A DNA stretch of 18,818 nucleotides from Chrysochromulina tobinii (Eukaryota; Haptophyta; Prymnesiales; Chrysochromulinaceae): positions 1 through 18,818 of the forward strand of contig JWZX01002540.1 in the NCBI GenBank assembly GCA_001275005.1. The letters are read 5' to 3'. The notes below the pieces were generated by a model. The model was not told the origin of the DNA and made no database searches. It saw only the letters and a program-made list of their open reading frames with translations. The first letter of the stretch is position 1; every line of letters begins with the position of its first letter. The position numbers were made by a program, and so were the translations under genes. This document shows positions 7,963-16,367 of this stretch, one piece after another.

Positions 7963-9291
7963 TTACTGACGATCAATCGATGTTCGGCCCAAATTGAAAA
8001 TCGAGCTATTCGACATGCCGACTATGGTCGGCGGTAGCTGCACGTACTGCACGATGCCATTGCTCGGCCAGCCTTCGTAGCGCGGCTGGGAGATGAGCAC
8101 ATCCGTCGGCTTACTGCCGATAGCGTCCCAAGTCTTCTTTTTCCATTGGTGCCTGCAAATGTACCTGTGCCGACCGATCGGATCGAACGCGCGACAGGTG
8201 TAAGACCGGCAGATGCGAAGGAACCAGAAGAGGGTCCGCGGCTGATGCGTGGTGGTGGTGCGGTTGGCGGTTTGAACGCGTTTGCCCTACTGCCGCGTAT
8301 TGTAATGCCACGTCCTCGCCGAAATACCAGACCGGTCGTTCAGGTGCGAGAATCCATCGGTGTAATTCTCGACAACGATGCCGTTTACCTGCCACGTCCA
8401 GCAATTCTCACGCGGTATGTAGGTTGGAGTGCGATTGAAGTGTTGCAGCAAAAAGTGGCTGTACGCGATATCCTCGCCGTTTCCCCTCGCGCTGGCGAGC
8501 GCGAGCGCGTAGCGGTCAAAGTTCCTCACGAAGATGTCGTTGAAAGCGCGCGACGTCGAGGCGAAGAGCGTGAGCAGCACATCGAACGGAGCATAGTTGA
8601 TGCGTGCTTTCGGGTTCCCCGCAGCTCTGTAGCCCTTGATGGCATTGCACTTGCGCTTGTGGTGGCCATAGATGCCGATGGGCTCCTTGAGGGCGGCCGC
8701 CGCGAGCCCACAGACTTGGCGCTCGCAAGGAAGCTCGTCGTCGTCTAGGTGCACAATGACGTGGCCGCGTGCCTTCTGCGCCGCCAAGAACCGCGACGCC
8801 GGCCCATAGATGCGATCCCAATCGCCCATGTTGACCAGGCCGACGGCTAGGCTGCGCTCCTCACTCGCTTGCTTTAAACTGGGTTTGAGCTGCGGGTTGC
8901 GCAACATCCGCTCGACCATGCTATGGCATGGGTCGCGTGCGACCACCATGACCTCTCCGACGCACTGCATCTCCGTGATCAATCGCTTCACCAAGAACTC
9001 CAGTCGGTCGAGACGCCTACATATTGTAGGCACGACGATCGTGGCATATCTTCCATGTGCGTGGCCGTAGCTCTGCCACCAGTCGCCGCTGCTCACCAAC
9101 TCCTTGTATTCGCTCCTTGGGAACCATGGCGCGCGCGTGGGAATCCACCCACTAGGCTGGTAGCAGAAGCCACAAGTCCTGTTGCAACCGCTAATGCCGT
9201 TCATCTCCAAGTGTTTTCTGCACCGTTGCTCCGCCTTGATGGTCGTGCACTCGCTCTCAGGCAGCTCATCTGTGCAACGCCATGGTTCCAT
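7963..9291 (-). CDS. ShKT-domain glycosyltransferase, exostosin/GT64-like
   Basis: Exon from ATG 9291 to 8291. The N-terminus has six cysteines (residues 6, 15, 24, 36, 40, 43) in ShKT spacing, ending CNRTCGFC. The catalytic part starts near residue 80 (GRYATIVVPT) and has a nucleotide-sugar Asp motif LDDDE (183-185) and GEDIAYSHFLL (272 on), like the GEDIA block of exostosin-type transferases. An in-frame TAG stands at 8289-8287. An intron 8290-8165 (ca|gtaggg to gcacag) would skip it in frame and add a tail rich in coding-like text (KPTDVLISQPRYEGWPSNG), ending at TAA 7965-7963. Without splicing the protein has 334 residues. No signal peptide or membrane anchor is visible, though a Golgi/ER enzyme would need one, so a further 5' exon is likely. 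The family call is by motif; other GT-A folds remain possible. Confidence 0.65.
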
Positions 9292-9997
9292 TTGTAGTCG
9301 CGCGCGGATGGTATACCGGGAAGGCCTCTCCGTGCGCTTTCTTTGAAGTAAACTGTGTACGGCGATGTGAAACTGAAAAGGGCGGACCGTTCCGTGTGCG
9401 CGGGGGCTTGCGGTGGGGTTAGGCCTCAGAGCAGACTGACGTTAATCCCGTGATGCGTCTGCGTTAATCGTGAACGTGAACGAAGTGCGACGAATGGTTA
9501 GTGAGAAAAATGTACTTGACTTGACCTGACTTGTTCGTAGGACCAGGTGACGCGGCCACGCGGCTCCGGCCGCAGGGAGGGAGTTCGATATGGAGCGAGG
9601 CTGAAAGGGAGGCCAGCGCGGGCAAGGGCAGGCACTACCGGCACTCAGGGTGAGTGACGGTCAGAATCGAAGCAGAGACTCTGTACTCCGGGATTGGGGG
9701 AATTTTCAATACAAGATATCATTATATATCATTGACAGCCTCTCATGATATATCATTGTGTATCATTGCCATCTACACGATACCAGACGTTTCAGAGCCG
9801 ACTATAGTGTACGTATGAGAGCCGACTAGTGAGGCTCGCTCACTGACGTTATCCGTTCTGGAAAGGGCTGGCGAATGCAGTGTGAATGTGCAATGTCAGA
9901 GGTGTGGGTCGTCGCCCTGTCCCCTGACCGTGACTGGAACGGACCTTAGTTTTCCCGCAGCTCAACTAGTTTATGTGGTGTCACCCAGCCTGCGGCG
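9292..9997. other. Spacer between two - strand glycosyltransferase genes
   Basis: No gene recognised. A possible acceptor (ccttttcag on the - strand, near 9381) could precede the ShKT gene's coding start, with the frame open across it. A short array of acttgac/cctgactt lies near 9512-9532. An AT-rich patch at about 9703-9790 has repeated atatatcattg and tgtatcattg words. The repeated word gagccgacta occurs near 9796 and 9820. The AT-rich patch would be upstream of the ShKT glycosyltransferase and could be promoter DNA, but no defined element is recognised. Confidence 0.45.
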
Positions 9998-11029
9998 CTA
10001 CCCTCTACCACCTTGAGTTCGCTGCCCTCGTCCGCCTCCGCTTCTGCTGCGACGCTGGTGCTGTGCCGCAGCGCGAGAGTGCGCCCGAATGAGGAGGAGC
10101 TGCGACTCGATGCCCGCTCGCCACTCGGAGCCCTGCATCGTCGCCTTGAGACACAGGTGCAGCCGAAGATGCTCACAGAGAGACTGTGAGCGCAGCTCGC
10201 TGAGCAGCTTGCTCGCATCCTGGACGTTGGCAAAGTGCAACCAGCCCAGCGCGTGCAGCGCCTCAATAGACGTATTGTACGAGCAACGAGGCTCCATCCA
10301 CACGACAAACGGGTAGATGGCCATGCCTCCAAAGCAGGAGCTAACCGGATACACGTCGCCCAACCACGCGATCTTGTCGAACTGGCGGCGGCCAGCTTCG
10401 CGATCTTTGTAAAACCAGAAGCCATCGGTGCCCACGAAGGGGAAAGTGTCGTAGGTCGTGAGCCGATCCTGGTTCAATGAGGGCTCGACGCCATTGGCGC
10501 AGAGCAAGGTCCACTTGTCAGCCTTCGCACGCTGGAGCGCGCTGCCCAGTGCGCCAGCGTGCGGCAACACGCGTATGTCGTGATCCACGTCGACTAAAAC
10601 GATCCACGAATCGGTTAGCTCGCCCGCTCGCTTGCGCAGCTCGACCCGCTGCCACTCACGAATGGCGGCGATGCGCTCCACTCGTGTGTTAAGCGCCGCT
10701 GGGCTCTCCCCGCTCGTGTGCGCGGTGCGACTCTCGCTCAGGGATGCTGGCTGTAGCTTGACCGTCACCTCGCAGTATTCGCTTGGTGAAAGGCCAGCGA
10801 GAGCGCCGACACTCAATGCGGGCGGTAGTGTCTTGCCAACGACAAACTGAACCTCGTGCACTAGGCGTGCTGAAGCACACCAGTGGTAAATGATGGTGCG
10901 CAGTACGTGTGGAGTGACAGCGGTCAGATCACGGGTGAGCCCGAGCAGCAGCACGTGCACCGTGGACTGAAGCGAGGCCCAGGTACTATTGTAGCTCGCC
11001 ATTGCGTGAAACTCTGTGCTGCTGTTCAT
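9998..11029 (-). CDS. Glycosyltransferase with DVD motif and SCFGG block
   Basis: Start chosen at ATG 11029; the open frame reaches 11071 through a GTG. Seen: an N-terminal strand-helix region (STVHVLLLGLTRDLTAVTPHVL), then SWIVLVDVDHDIRV with the metal-binding DVD near residues 147-149, NGVEPSLNQDRLTTYDTFPF, then YPVSSCFGGMAIYPF and SLCEHLRLH. The DxD plus SCFGG(L/M)AIY plus CEH(x)xxH order is known to me from GT-A fold sugar transferases of algae and large DNA viruses, with some likeness to mannosyltransferases of the CAP59 type. The substrate is unknown. The last 30 residues are Arg/Gly/Ser-rich, and the catalytic part normally ends with INPxM-like text that is absent here, so the 3' end may be mis-spliced or degenerate. 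No membrane anchor is visible. Confidence 0.65.
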   Translation of the reverse strand: MNSSTEFHAMASYNSTWASLQSTVHVLLLGLTRDLTAVTPHVLRTIIYHWCASARLVHEVQFVVGKTLPPALSVGALAGLSPSEYCEVTVKLQPASLSESRTAHTSGESPAALNTRVERIAAIREWQRVELRKRAGELTDSWIVLVDVDHDIRVLPHAGALGSALQRAKADKWTLLCANGVEPSLNQDRLTTYDTFPFVGTDGFWFYKDREAGRRQFDKIAWLGDVYPVSSCFGGMAIYPFVVWMEPRCSYNTSIEALHALGWLHFANVQDASKLLSELRSQSLCEHLRLHLCLKATMQGSEWRAGIESQLLLIRAHSRAAAQHQRRSRSGGGRGQRTQGGRG

Positions 11030-11083
11030 TTGAGGAGCTCGAGATGGCGCTCGGAAACCATTTGTGCTCACGCGAACGCGTTT

Positions 11084-11588
11084 CTACGAATCCGACGCCG
11101 CCAAAACGACGCGTTCGCCCGCCTGATTTAATTCCGTTTTCACCTATGCTCGATAAGCGCGCTGATTTGCAGGCTCTCTGCTCGCTCCCGTCCGGCGGCA
11201 TCCTGGCCGCGCAACGCGCAGGCTCTAGCGCGAGCACAATAAGCTCATGCATGCATTGCCGACTCGGACGAAGGTGATGCTATTGCAGCTGCTATGGCTG
11301 CAGGTTCTAATGCAACTGGCAGCGAGCGACATGGTAGTCTCGCTGCGCGACCTGCTGCGGAAAGTGAACTAGCGAGGAAGCGAGCATACATAACTGATAC
11401 ATAACCATGCAACCTCTGAGCGCAGAGCGGAGAAGCCGTCGACGTCTGGTGGAAGAACCGATGGTGGGCAGAGACGACAGGCAGAGACTCTATACAAGTG
11501 TAGGTCGGGGACTTTCGTGTGTGAACGAGAACTCCAAGCATTCACGTGAACGTTGTGAATACTGGGGCCTGCCGCTCTCTCTTTTATC
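11084..11588. other. Spacer between divergent units
   Basis: This lies between the start of the - strand glycosyltransferase and the first terminal repeat of the retroelement-like unit. It may hold a 5' exon or promoter of the glycosyltransferase. A - strand frame starting MHELIVLALEP at 11252 is open but out of frame with it, and I see no clear join. The + strand ATG at 11407 opens a long frame, but its first 100 codons look non-coding. Confidence 0.4.
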
Positions 11589-13791
11589 AGGTTTTCTCTC
11601 GGCTCTCTGTCTGCATGTGTCTCACGGCTGGCCGGTATTTCATTGTACTGTATTCTCTTCATGGCTCTGTTGTTTACGTGTTGTGTGTATTAACACTGTG
11701 AACGTTGTCCTCCTGCCGCCCGCGCAAGGGGAGGGCAACATCACTCGCTGCACCGCCTGCTGCACTGTTGCAGAACCTCTAGGACACCCCCTTGTGGGAC
11801 CAGGCGACCGCCACTTTGTGCACTGCCCCCATGGGTTGAGGCTTCATACCACTTCCCACGATCCCGCTGTTCAAGCCCTTGTCCCCTTCCTTGACGCAAT
11901 ACTTGGCGCCTCGCGTGTTACGGCTGAACGTGGTGGCCACGGAGGCCAACGAGCCATGGATCAATGGATGCAAAACAACCCCATCTCGCACGCCCCCGAT
12001 ATAGTACTCCGTGACTACGATAAGCCGAACTCCTATGTCCTCATCGACATCAAGACCCTCGACGCTGCCGCCCCTTCGCACATTGCAACTCACCATACTG
12101 ACCGATCACGCCTCTCTGCCCACCTTGCCATCGCGACACACTCACGCCGCCACCAGTACCAGGACATTAGCCCCAACATGCGCTTGGTGATTATCGCTAT
12201 CAGCTCGGGCGGAACCATCAACTCCGAGGGCATTGATTTCATCTCCCACCTTGCCAGACGCACTAATAACTCCATCCCTCTTGCCCTCCTCGATCAAGCC
12301 TCTTGGGCCGCGCCCAGCCTCGCCCCGATGATAAGGATGGCCTTGTCCTTTGCCGTCCGTCGAGGCCTCGCTGCTGCTATCCACCGCTGGTGGAGACGCT
12401 ACCACGCCCTCGACCCGCGACCCCCAGCACCCCCCCTTCCGCCGCCCGCATCACCGCCGCCATCACCGCCGCCCTCTCCGACGTCCTTGCGTCCGCCACA
12501 GCCGACACCGCCCTCGCCCCCGCCGCCGCCGCCCCCTCTGCTGCCGCCCTCGCCTTCATCATCGCTGCCCCCACCACCACCGCCCTCACCACCACTGTTC
12601 TCACCGTCCTCGCCCTCGCCGCCATCGCCCTCGCCACCGCCGATTTTACCGACGCCGCCCTCGCTGCCGCAGCCCTCGCCGCCGCCTTTCTTCCTCCCCA
12701 TACCCTCCCTGCCCCCGCCGCCGCCATCACCGCCGCCCTCCCCGCCGCCTTTCCGTCCGCCACCCGCACCACCTCTACCCCTACCGCCCATACTACTACC
12801 CCCCCAAGCACCGATGACCCAAAATACCCCTATGGAAACGGATGCTCATCCCAGCGCGTTGCCAACCCTACTACCCTCTCCTGACCCCCGTGAACCCCAT
12901 GTCCTTATCTCTCGAGCTCTTGTCGCCGAACGCCACTCGATAGCCCTCGAATCCGAAATCAAGCGCCTCGAACTCGAAATCCAACGCCTTAACTCCAGCC
13001 TCGAACGCACCCTGTGCTCCCTACACACTTTTGAATCCGAGACCATGCGCCTGGAACTCGAGAACGACCAACTTTCCTCGCGGATTGAGGAAGCGAACTA
13101 TGTTCAGTGGCATAGTACTGACTACATCAATGCGCAGCTAGCCCTACGCGATGACGCACTCGAGCGCCAACGCATCCGAGATGATGGCATCTTCTGCAGC
13201 TCCTGCGCCCTCCTCCGTTTACCAGACCATTTCTTTCCGGCGACGCTCGCCCCTCGAGTGCCCCCCTCCCGCCGTCGATGTGTCTTCTGTATCCGAGCAA
13301 TCCGAGCGAACTTTGACTGCTTTGGCCGCGACTTCTTTACCCCACCAGGCTTCACCATGCCCCACTTACACCCTGATGACTCTAAACGCCTTGCTGATCT
13401 TCACCGCTGTTACTCATGCGCCTCCATGCGTCACGCCTCAATGCTCTTCCCCATTTATAACGCCCACGTCCCGGCTGACCTTGCCCTCCTTGACTCCCAA
13501 ACGCCGCTCGCTACCCCCCTCTCCCGTGATGCCCCCCGGGCTCACACTGCCAGCCAGAAATTCCCTGTCTGTGTCTTCTGTAGACGGGACCTCCTGATCG
13601 GTCGCAGCGCTCCCCCCAGACCGTCCAGGCCCCAGTCTGACGATCCTATCCCCGATTGGGAGCCTGACCCTGACTGCCCGGGTGATTGCGACCACATCCT
13701 GCTGATTCTGATGACCCTGACCACAACGACCTCGAGATCCACTGGTGAGCCACATCCCTCTGTCTGTGCGAGTGATGGTGAATTAAGATGA
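11407..13791 (+). CDS. PD-(D/E)XK nuclease-like, proline-rich, coiled-coil, zinc-knuckle protein
   Basis: The open frame has 794 codons from an ATG at 11407. About the first 100 codons run through a terminal repeat and are probably not coding; a real element protein would begin upstream or near 11715. In order: a Cys/His cluster (CTACC ... GHP ... HCPHG), a PD-(D/E)XK-like nuclease with PDI (Asp codon 11998) and VLIDIKT (Asp 12046, Lys 12052), then an Arg/His/Tyr helix (HSRRHQYQ). After this come a Pro/Ser linker of about 130 residues (12418-12815), a coiled coil with LELEIQRLN heptads (about 12904-13180), and two CxxC...CxxC zinc knuckles (CSSC/CVFC from 13195; CYSC/CVFC further on). The Cys/His cluster before the nuclease resembles the C-terminus of restriction-like-endonuclease retrotransposons such as R2. 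A retroelement fragment is the best reading; a host nuclease is possible. Confidence 0.55.
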   Translation: MQPLSAERRSRRRLVEEPMVGRDDRQRLYTSVGRGLSCVNENSKHSRERCEYWGLPLSLLSGFLSALCLHVSHGWPVFHCTVFSSWLCCLRVVCINTVNVVLLPPAQGEGNITRCTACCTVAEPLGHPLVGPGDRHFVHCPHGLRLHTTSHDPAVQALVPFLDAILGASRVTAERGGHGGQRAMDQWMQNNPISHAPDIVLRDYDKPNSYVLIDIKTLDAAAPSHIATHHTDRSRLSAHLAIATHSRRHQYQDISPNMRLVIIAISSGGTINSEGIDFISHLARRTNNSIPLALLDQASWAAPSLAPMIRMALSFAVRRGLAAAIHRWWRRYHALDPRPPAPPLPPPASPPPSPPPSPTSLRPPQPTPPSPPPPPPPLLPPSPSSSLPPPPPPSPPLFSPSSPSPPSPSPPPILPTPPSLPQPSPPPFFLPIPSLPPPPPSPPPSPPPFRPPPAPPLPLPPILLPPQAPMTQNTPMETDAHPSALPTLLPSPDPREPHVLISRALVAERHSIALESEIKRLELEIQRLNSSLERTLCSLHTFESETMRLELENDQLSSRIEEANYVQWHSTDYINAQLALRDDALERQRIRDDGIFCSSCALLRLPDHFFPATLAPRVPPSRRRCVFCIRAIRANFDCFGRDFFTPPGFTMPHLHPDDSKRLADLHRCYSCASMRHASMLFPIYNAHVPADLALLDSQTPLATPLSRDAPRAHTASQKFPVCVFCRRDLLIGRSAPPRPSRPQSDDPIPDWEPDPDCPGDCDHILLILMTLTTTTSRSTGEPHPSVCASDGELR
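11589..11705 (+). repeat. Terminal repeat copy 1 of the retroelement-like unit
   Basis: About 110 bases that recur at 14633-14741. The most conserved parts are ctctctgtctgcatgtgtct, attgtaYtgtattNtcttca and the end tacgtgttgtgtgtattaac. This copy immediately precedes the coherent coding region. It could be the 3' end of an earlier truncated insertion or a long direct repeat. Confidence 0.75.
12418..12815 (+). repeat. Proline-rich coding repeat (PPPSPP-type)
   Basis: A C-rich, imperfect ccgccNtcN array encodes about 130 residues, mainly Pro with Ser and Leu, between the nuclease-like region and the coiled coil. All three + strand frames stay open over much of it because of its composition, so the frame here is supported only by the regions on either side. 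Confidence 0.8.
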
Positions 13792-14632
13792 GTGACCTGA
13801 TTGCCTCCCTCACTGATGTGATCGGGCTGGTCGGACCGCGCCCTTACCAGCCTGCTGACTCAGGTGCGGCACACTTTGAACGCGAACACCTGTGGCCCGG
13901 GGGGTTGGGCAGGCACCAGGGGACATTGTGCGAAGGATGCATGAGGGGCTTGCCTCTTGGAGGGGCCCCGTGCTATACACCTGACCATCTTGCCCTCTTG
14001 TGCCGCAGCTAGGGCCTCCCTTTTTTTACCTGAAGCACGGCAGTGGGCGACGCTGACTGGGCTTGGACATGAAGAGCACGCCCGATCCTTTTTCAGGGTG
14101 CTTGGATCCTTCCGGTGATCAGCGTGCTCACGTTCCGAGTGATCCCACTCTGATCTCACTTGGGCTGTCAAGGCAAGCGATCCCGTACTGACCTCGCTTT
14201 GCCGCCGAAGGTTTTTTGGGGCCCCACGACCTGCACATACGTCCCGGTCTACTTTTTTTTTCCACCCGCAGAGGCGTGGTTTTGGACCGAGACACCGAGG
14301 CTCTGCGCGACGAGCGCTCGTTTCCTTTTTCTTTTTCTTTTTCTTTTCTGGCTGGCTGTGTGGCGGCCTTCTGTTTGTGTTCTTTGGGGCACATGCAGAG
14401 CTCCTCGGGTGATTGCCCCTTGGAGGGGAGAGCTCGAGTGGTTCCCTGTCTCGAATCCGGCTCTATGCCGGGTCGTTGGCATGCGCGAGGACGGACGGAG
14501 CATGCGTCTCTTCAGGGGGCCGCGACGTACATACTCGTTGCCCCTTGGCTCGCCCAACTGGGGGTTCACCGCCCACGTCGGCGGGCGCGCTCCCTCCCGA
14601 GTTCATACATGGGTCTCGCCGATCTTCTCCTT
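13792..14632. other. 3' non-coding part of the retroelement-like unit
   Basis: No gene recognised. It contains a copy of the host-gene intron motif (ctgattgcctccctca at 13797-13812), a T-run near 14251-14259, and a ctttttctttttctttt tract at about 14323-14347. Long open frames cross it in several phases but lack family resemblance. Confidence 0.5.
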
Positions 14633-14741
14633 AGGCTGTTTCTCAGCTCTCTGTCTGCATGTGTCTCATGCGAGGCCTGGCCTGAATTGTATTGTATTGT
14701 CTTCACAGCTGCTTACGTGTTGTGTGTATTAACATGTGAAC
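14633..14741 (+). repeat. Terminal repeat copy 2
   Basis: Second copy of the repeat at 11589-11705, in the same orientation about 3.04 kb downstream. It ends with the same tacgtgttgtgtgtattaac word and then a gtgaacg. The copies differ by scattered substitutions and small gaps, so they are not recent identical LTRs. Confidence 0.75.
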
Positions 14742-14888
14742 GCCCGATCCAGCTGCCCGATCCACCAGACTCGAGCACTCCACGCCCGCGTGAGCTCGCT
14801 GGCGCGGCGCACGTCGGCGTCCGGCACACGCTCCTACACAGCTCCGAGAAGGACGGAACAGCGAGAATAGGCCGCGGAGGACGAGCAC

Positions 14889-15488
14889 ATGCTGCTCGTT
14901 GCATGCTGCGCTGTTGCATTCGCCAGTCAAATGGTGCCCACCGTGGCAGCATCCCGCACTTCAACCGGAGCTCGAATCGCACGGCTGTGCATGAGTGGCC
15001 TTGGCGGTACCCGGTGGACGGTGAAGCTCGACGTCGGCCCCGAGCCTGGAACGTGGATGCCGCCCTCATGGGGTCGCACTGGCCTTCGCGCTCTCGCCAC
15101 GGTTGACTTGGCCTTTGAGACAGATGGACGGCTGCAACTTTTGGGCACGGGCCAGTGGGATCAAAAGACAGTGAAATGGGCGATGCTGGACGCAAACAAG
15201 ACTGTCGGGGCGTGGTCGGTGGATGGCGAGCAAGTCACGTTTTACCTGCAGCACGAGGGCCTGGAGCGCGAGGACGTTGTCTTGGAGCCAGGCCGCGTGT
15301 ACGCCACTGCGGGCGCATGGGGCTCGACGCTGGGACGGAAGGGCAACCTCTGCATACGACAGCGCAAGTTGGGTTGGCTTCCCTTTTTGCCCGCTCCGAG
15401 TGAGGCCTCCTTTCTCGTCGGGCGCTTCGAGACTCGTGCTCTGGCTGTAACGTTAACCCAACGTGTTCGTGGCGCAGCAATACTGTGA
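14889..15488 (+). CDS. Conserved plastid-targeted protein with GTWMPP motif
   Basis: Single-exon frame of 199 residues with an ATG start. The N-terminus has a hydrophobic signal-like segment (MLLVACCAVAFASQM), then a Ser/Thr/Arg-rich stretch (ASRTSTGARIARL), as in bipartite plastid leaders of algae with complex plastids. The mature part begins near WTVKLDVGPEPGTWMPPSWG, continues with beta-rich text (VDLAFETDGRLQLLGTGQW, EQVTFYLQHEGLEREDV) and ends GWLPFLPAPSEASFLVGRFE. From memory, the DxGxEPGTWMPxxWG block occurs in a family of uncharacterised proteins of diatoms and haptophytes; the function is unknown. The last 15 residues (TLTQRVRGAAIL) do not look conserved, so a 3' intron could be present near 15447. 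It is a separate gene from the retroelement-like unit to its left. Confidence 0.7.
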   Translation: MLLVACCAVAFASQMVPTVAASRTSTGARIARLCMSGLGGTRWTVKLDVGPEPGTWMPPSWGRTGLRALATVDLAFETDGRLQLLGTGQWDQKTVKWAMLDANKTVGAWSVDGEQVTFYLQHEGLEREDVVLEPGRVYATAGAWGSTLGRKGNLCIRQRKLGWLPFLPAPSEASFLVGRFETRALAVTLTQRVRGAAIL

Positions 15489-16367
15489 GGCCCTCTGTCG
15501 GGTTGACAGTGGGGTTGTCGGCAGTGGCCCGTGCGTGGGCTACTGTGAGGGCTACTGTATAATCTCGTTCAAAGGAATGCTAAAGCGGAGCGTCGGTTTT
15601 TGTTCTCTCTCAGGATACTTCAGCCGACGACTTACCCCGCGCGGACGACCGGGGCGAGACGGCAGACGCGGAACCGCGGATACTCTTGGATACTCCAATT
15701 TGAATAACTTTCAAGTTAAAGTTTCACAAGACGAAGACGTACGGGGCGAGGGAGACCCAGCAGACAGGGCGCTTCGTAGTGACTTTCACGAAATTTCACA
15801 ATAGTGACTTTGGATAGTGATGGCGCGCGGCGGCTGCCAGGTGCGGCGCGCGCTGTGCAGGGGCCCCGACGCCGGCTCGTTTTGACGTTTCGGCGGGCGG
15901 ACGGCGTCAGGCGATGAGCGAGGCGCCGAGGGAGGAGCAGGCGTCCGCGGTCCGCGCGGGTCGGTTCACGCGACTGGCTCGCAGACACCAGACTGGTATC
16001 ATGTTTGATTTCGTAATATCTTATATCACGAATACGAAATAGTCGATATATGAATCCGGGTAATGCGCCCTAATGCTCTGCCACCGTGCCAGACAGACGT
16101 TTTGGGGACAAGGGTGAACCCAGGGGTGTGCGAGCTTTGCTTATGTTTTTAGAGGCGTGTTCCCGTATACGTAAAGGTAGGAACCTAGGAACTGGACGCG
16201 GGCCAAAACGGTGCGGGTGCAACCCGCCGCGCAGCACCGCGAGAGGCAGAGGGCCACCGTGTGGGCGTGGCCCGAGCAAAAAGACACACGCACGCGGTCG
16301 CAGGCACATGCACGCCATGTGCACCTGCGGCCGCCGCTGGCTGCTACAGCTGCTGCGCCGGTGGCGC
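15489..16367. other. Intergenic region with AT-rich patch
   Basis: No gene recognised. The word agtgacttt is repeated near 15778 and 15803, and ttcaagttaaagtttcac gives a small imperfect inverted repeat near 15709. An AT-rich island at about 15996-16053 (cgtaatatcttatatcacga, gtcgatatatgaa) stands out from the GC-rich surroundings. Several + strand frames in the right part are open only as the complement of the - strand ORF next to it. Confidence 0.45.

Larger units (their letters stand above)
11706..14745 (+). mobile_element. Truncated retroelement-like unit
   Basis: A coding body with a nuclease-like region, followed by about 0.85 kb of non-coding T-rich DNA, and ended by a second copy of the terminal repeat that also stands just before it. 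This is the pattern of 5'-truncated non-LTR elements inserted head to tail, where only the 3' end is shared. A reverse transcriptase is not visible, so the element type is inferred from the C-terminal nuclease and zinc-knuckle features and the repeated 3' end. Confidence 0.5.

Noticed and set aside
8146-8748. + strand 200-codon frame
   Set aside because: Complement of the glycosyltransferase coding region, which carries the conserved motifs on the - strand.
12303-12884. Alternative + strand frames through the proline-rich array
   Set aside because: Open only because of the C-rich repeat; regions on either side fix the frame with nuclease and coiled-coil features.
14160-15106. + strand frames across the element 3' region
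   Set aside because: They cross T-rich tracts and the terminal repeat, lack motifs, and overlap the better supported frame starting at 14889.
15447-15475. Possible very short intron at the 3' end of the GTWMPP gene
   Set aside because: About 29 bases (gtaacg to gcgcag) is too short for a normal spliceosomal intron, although the C-terminal residues look unconserved.
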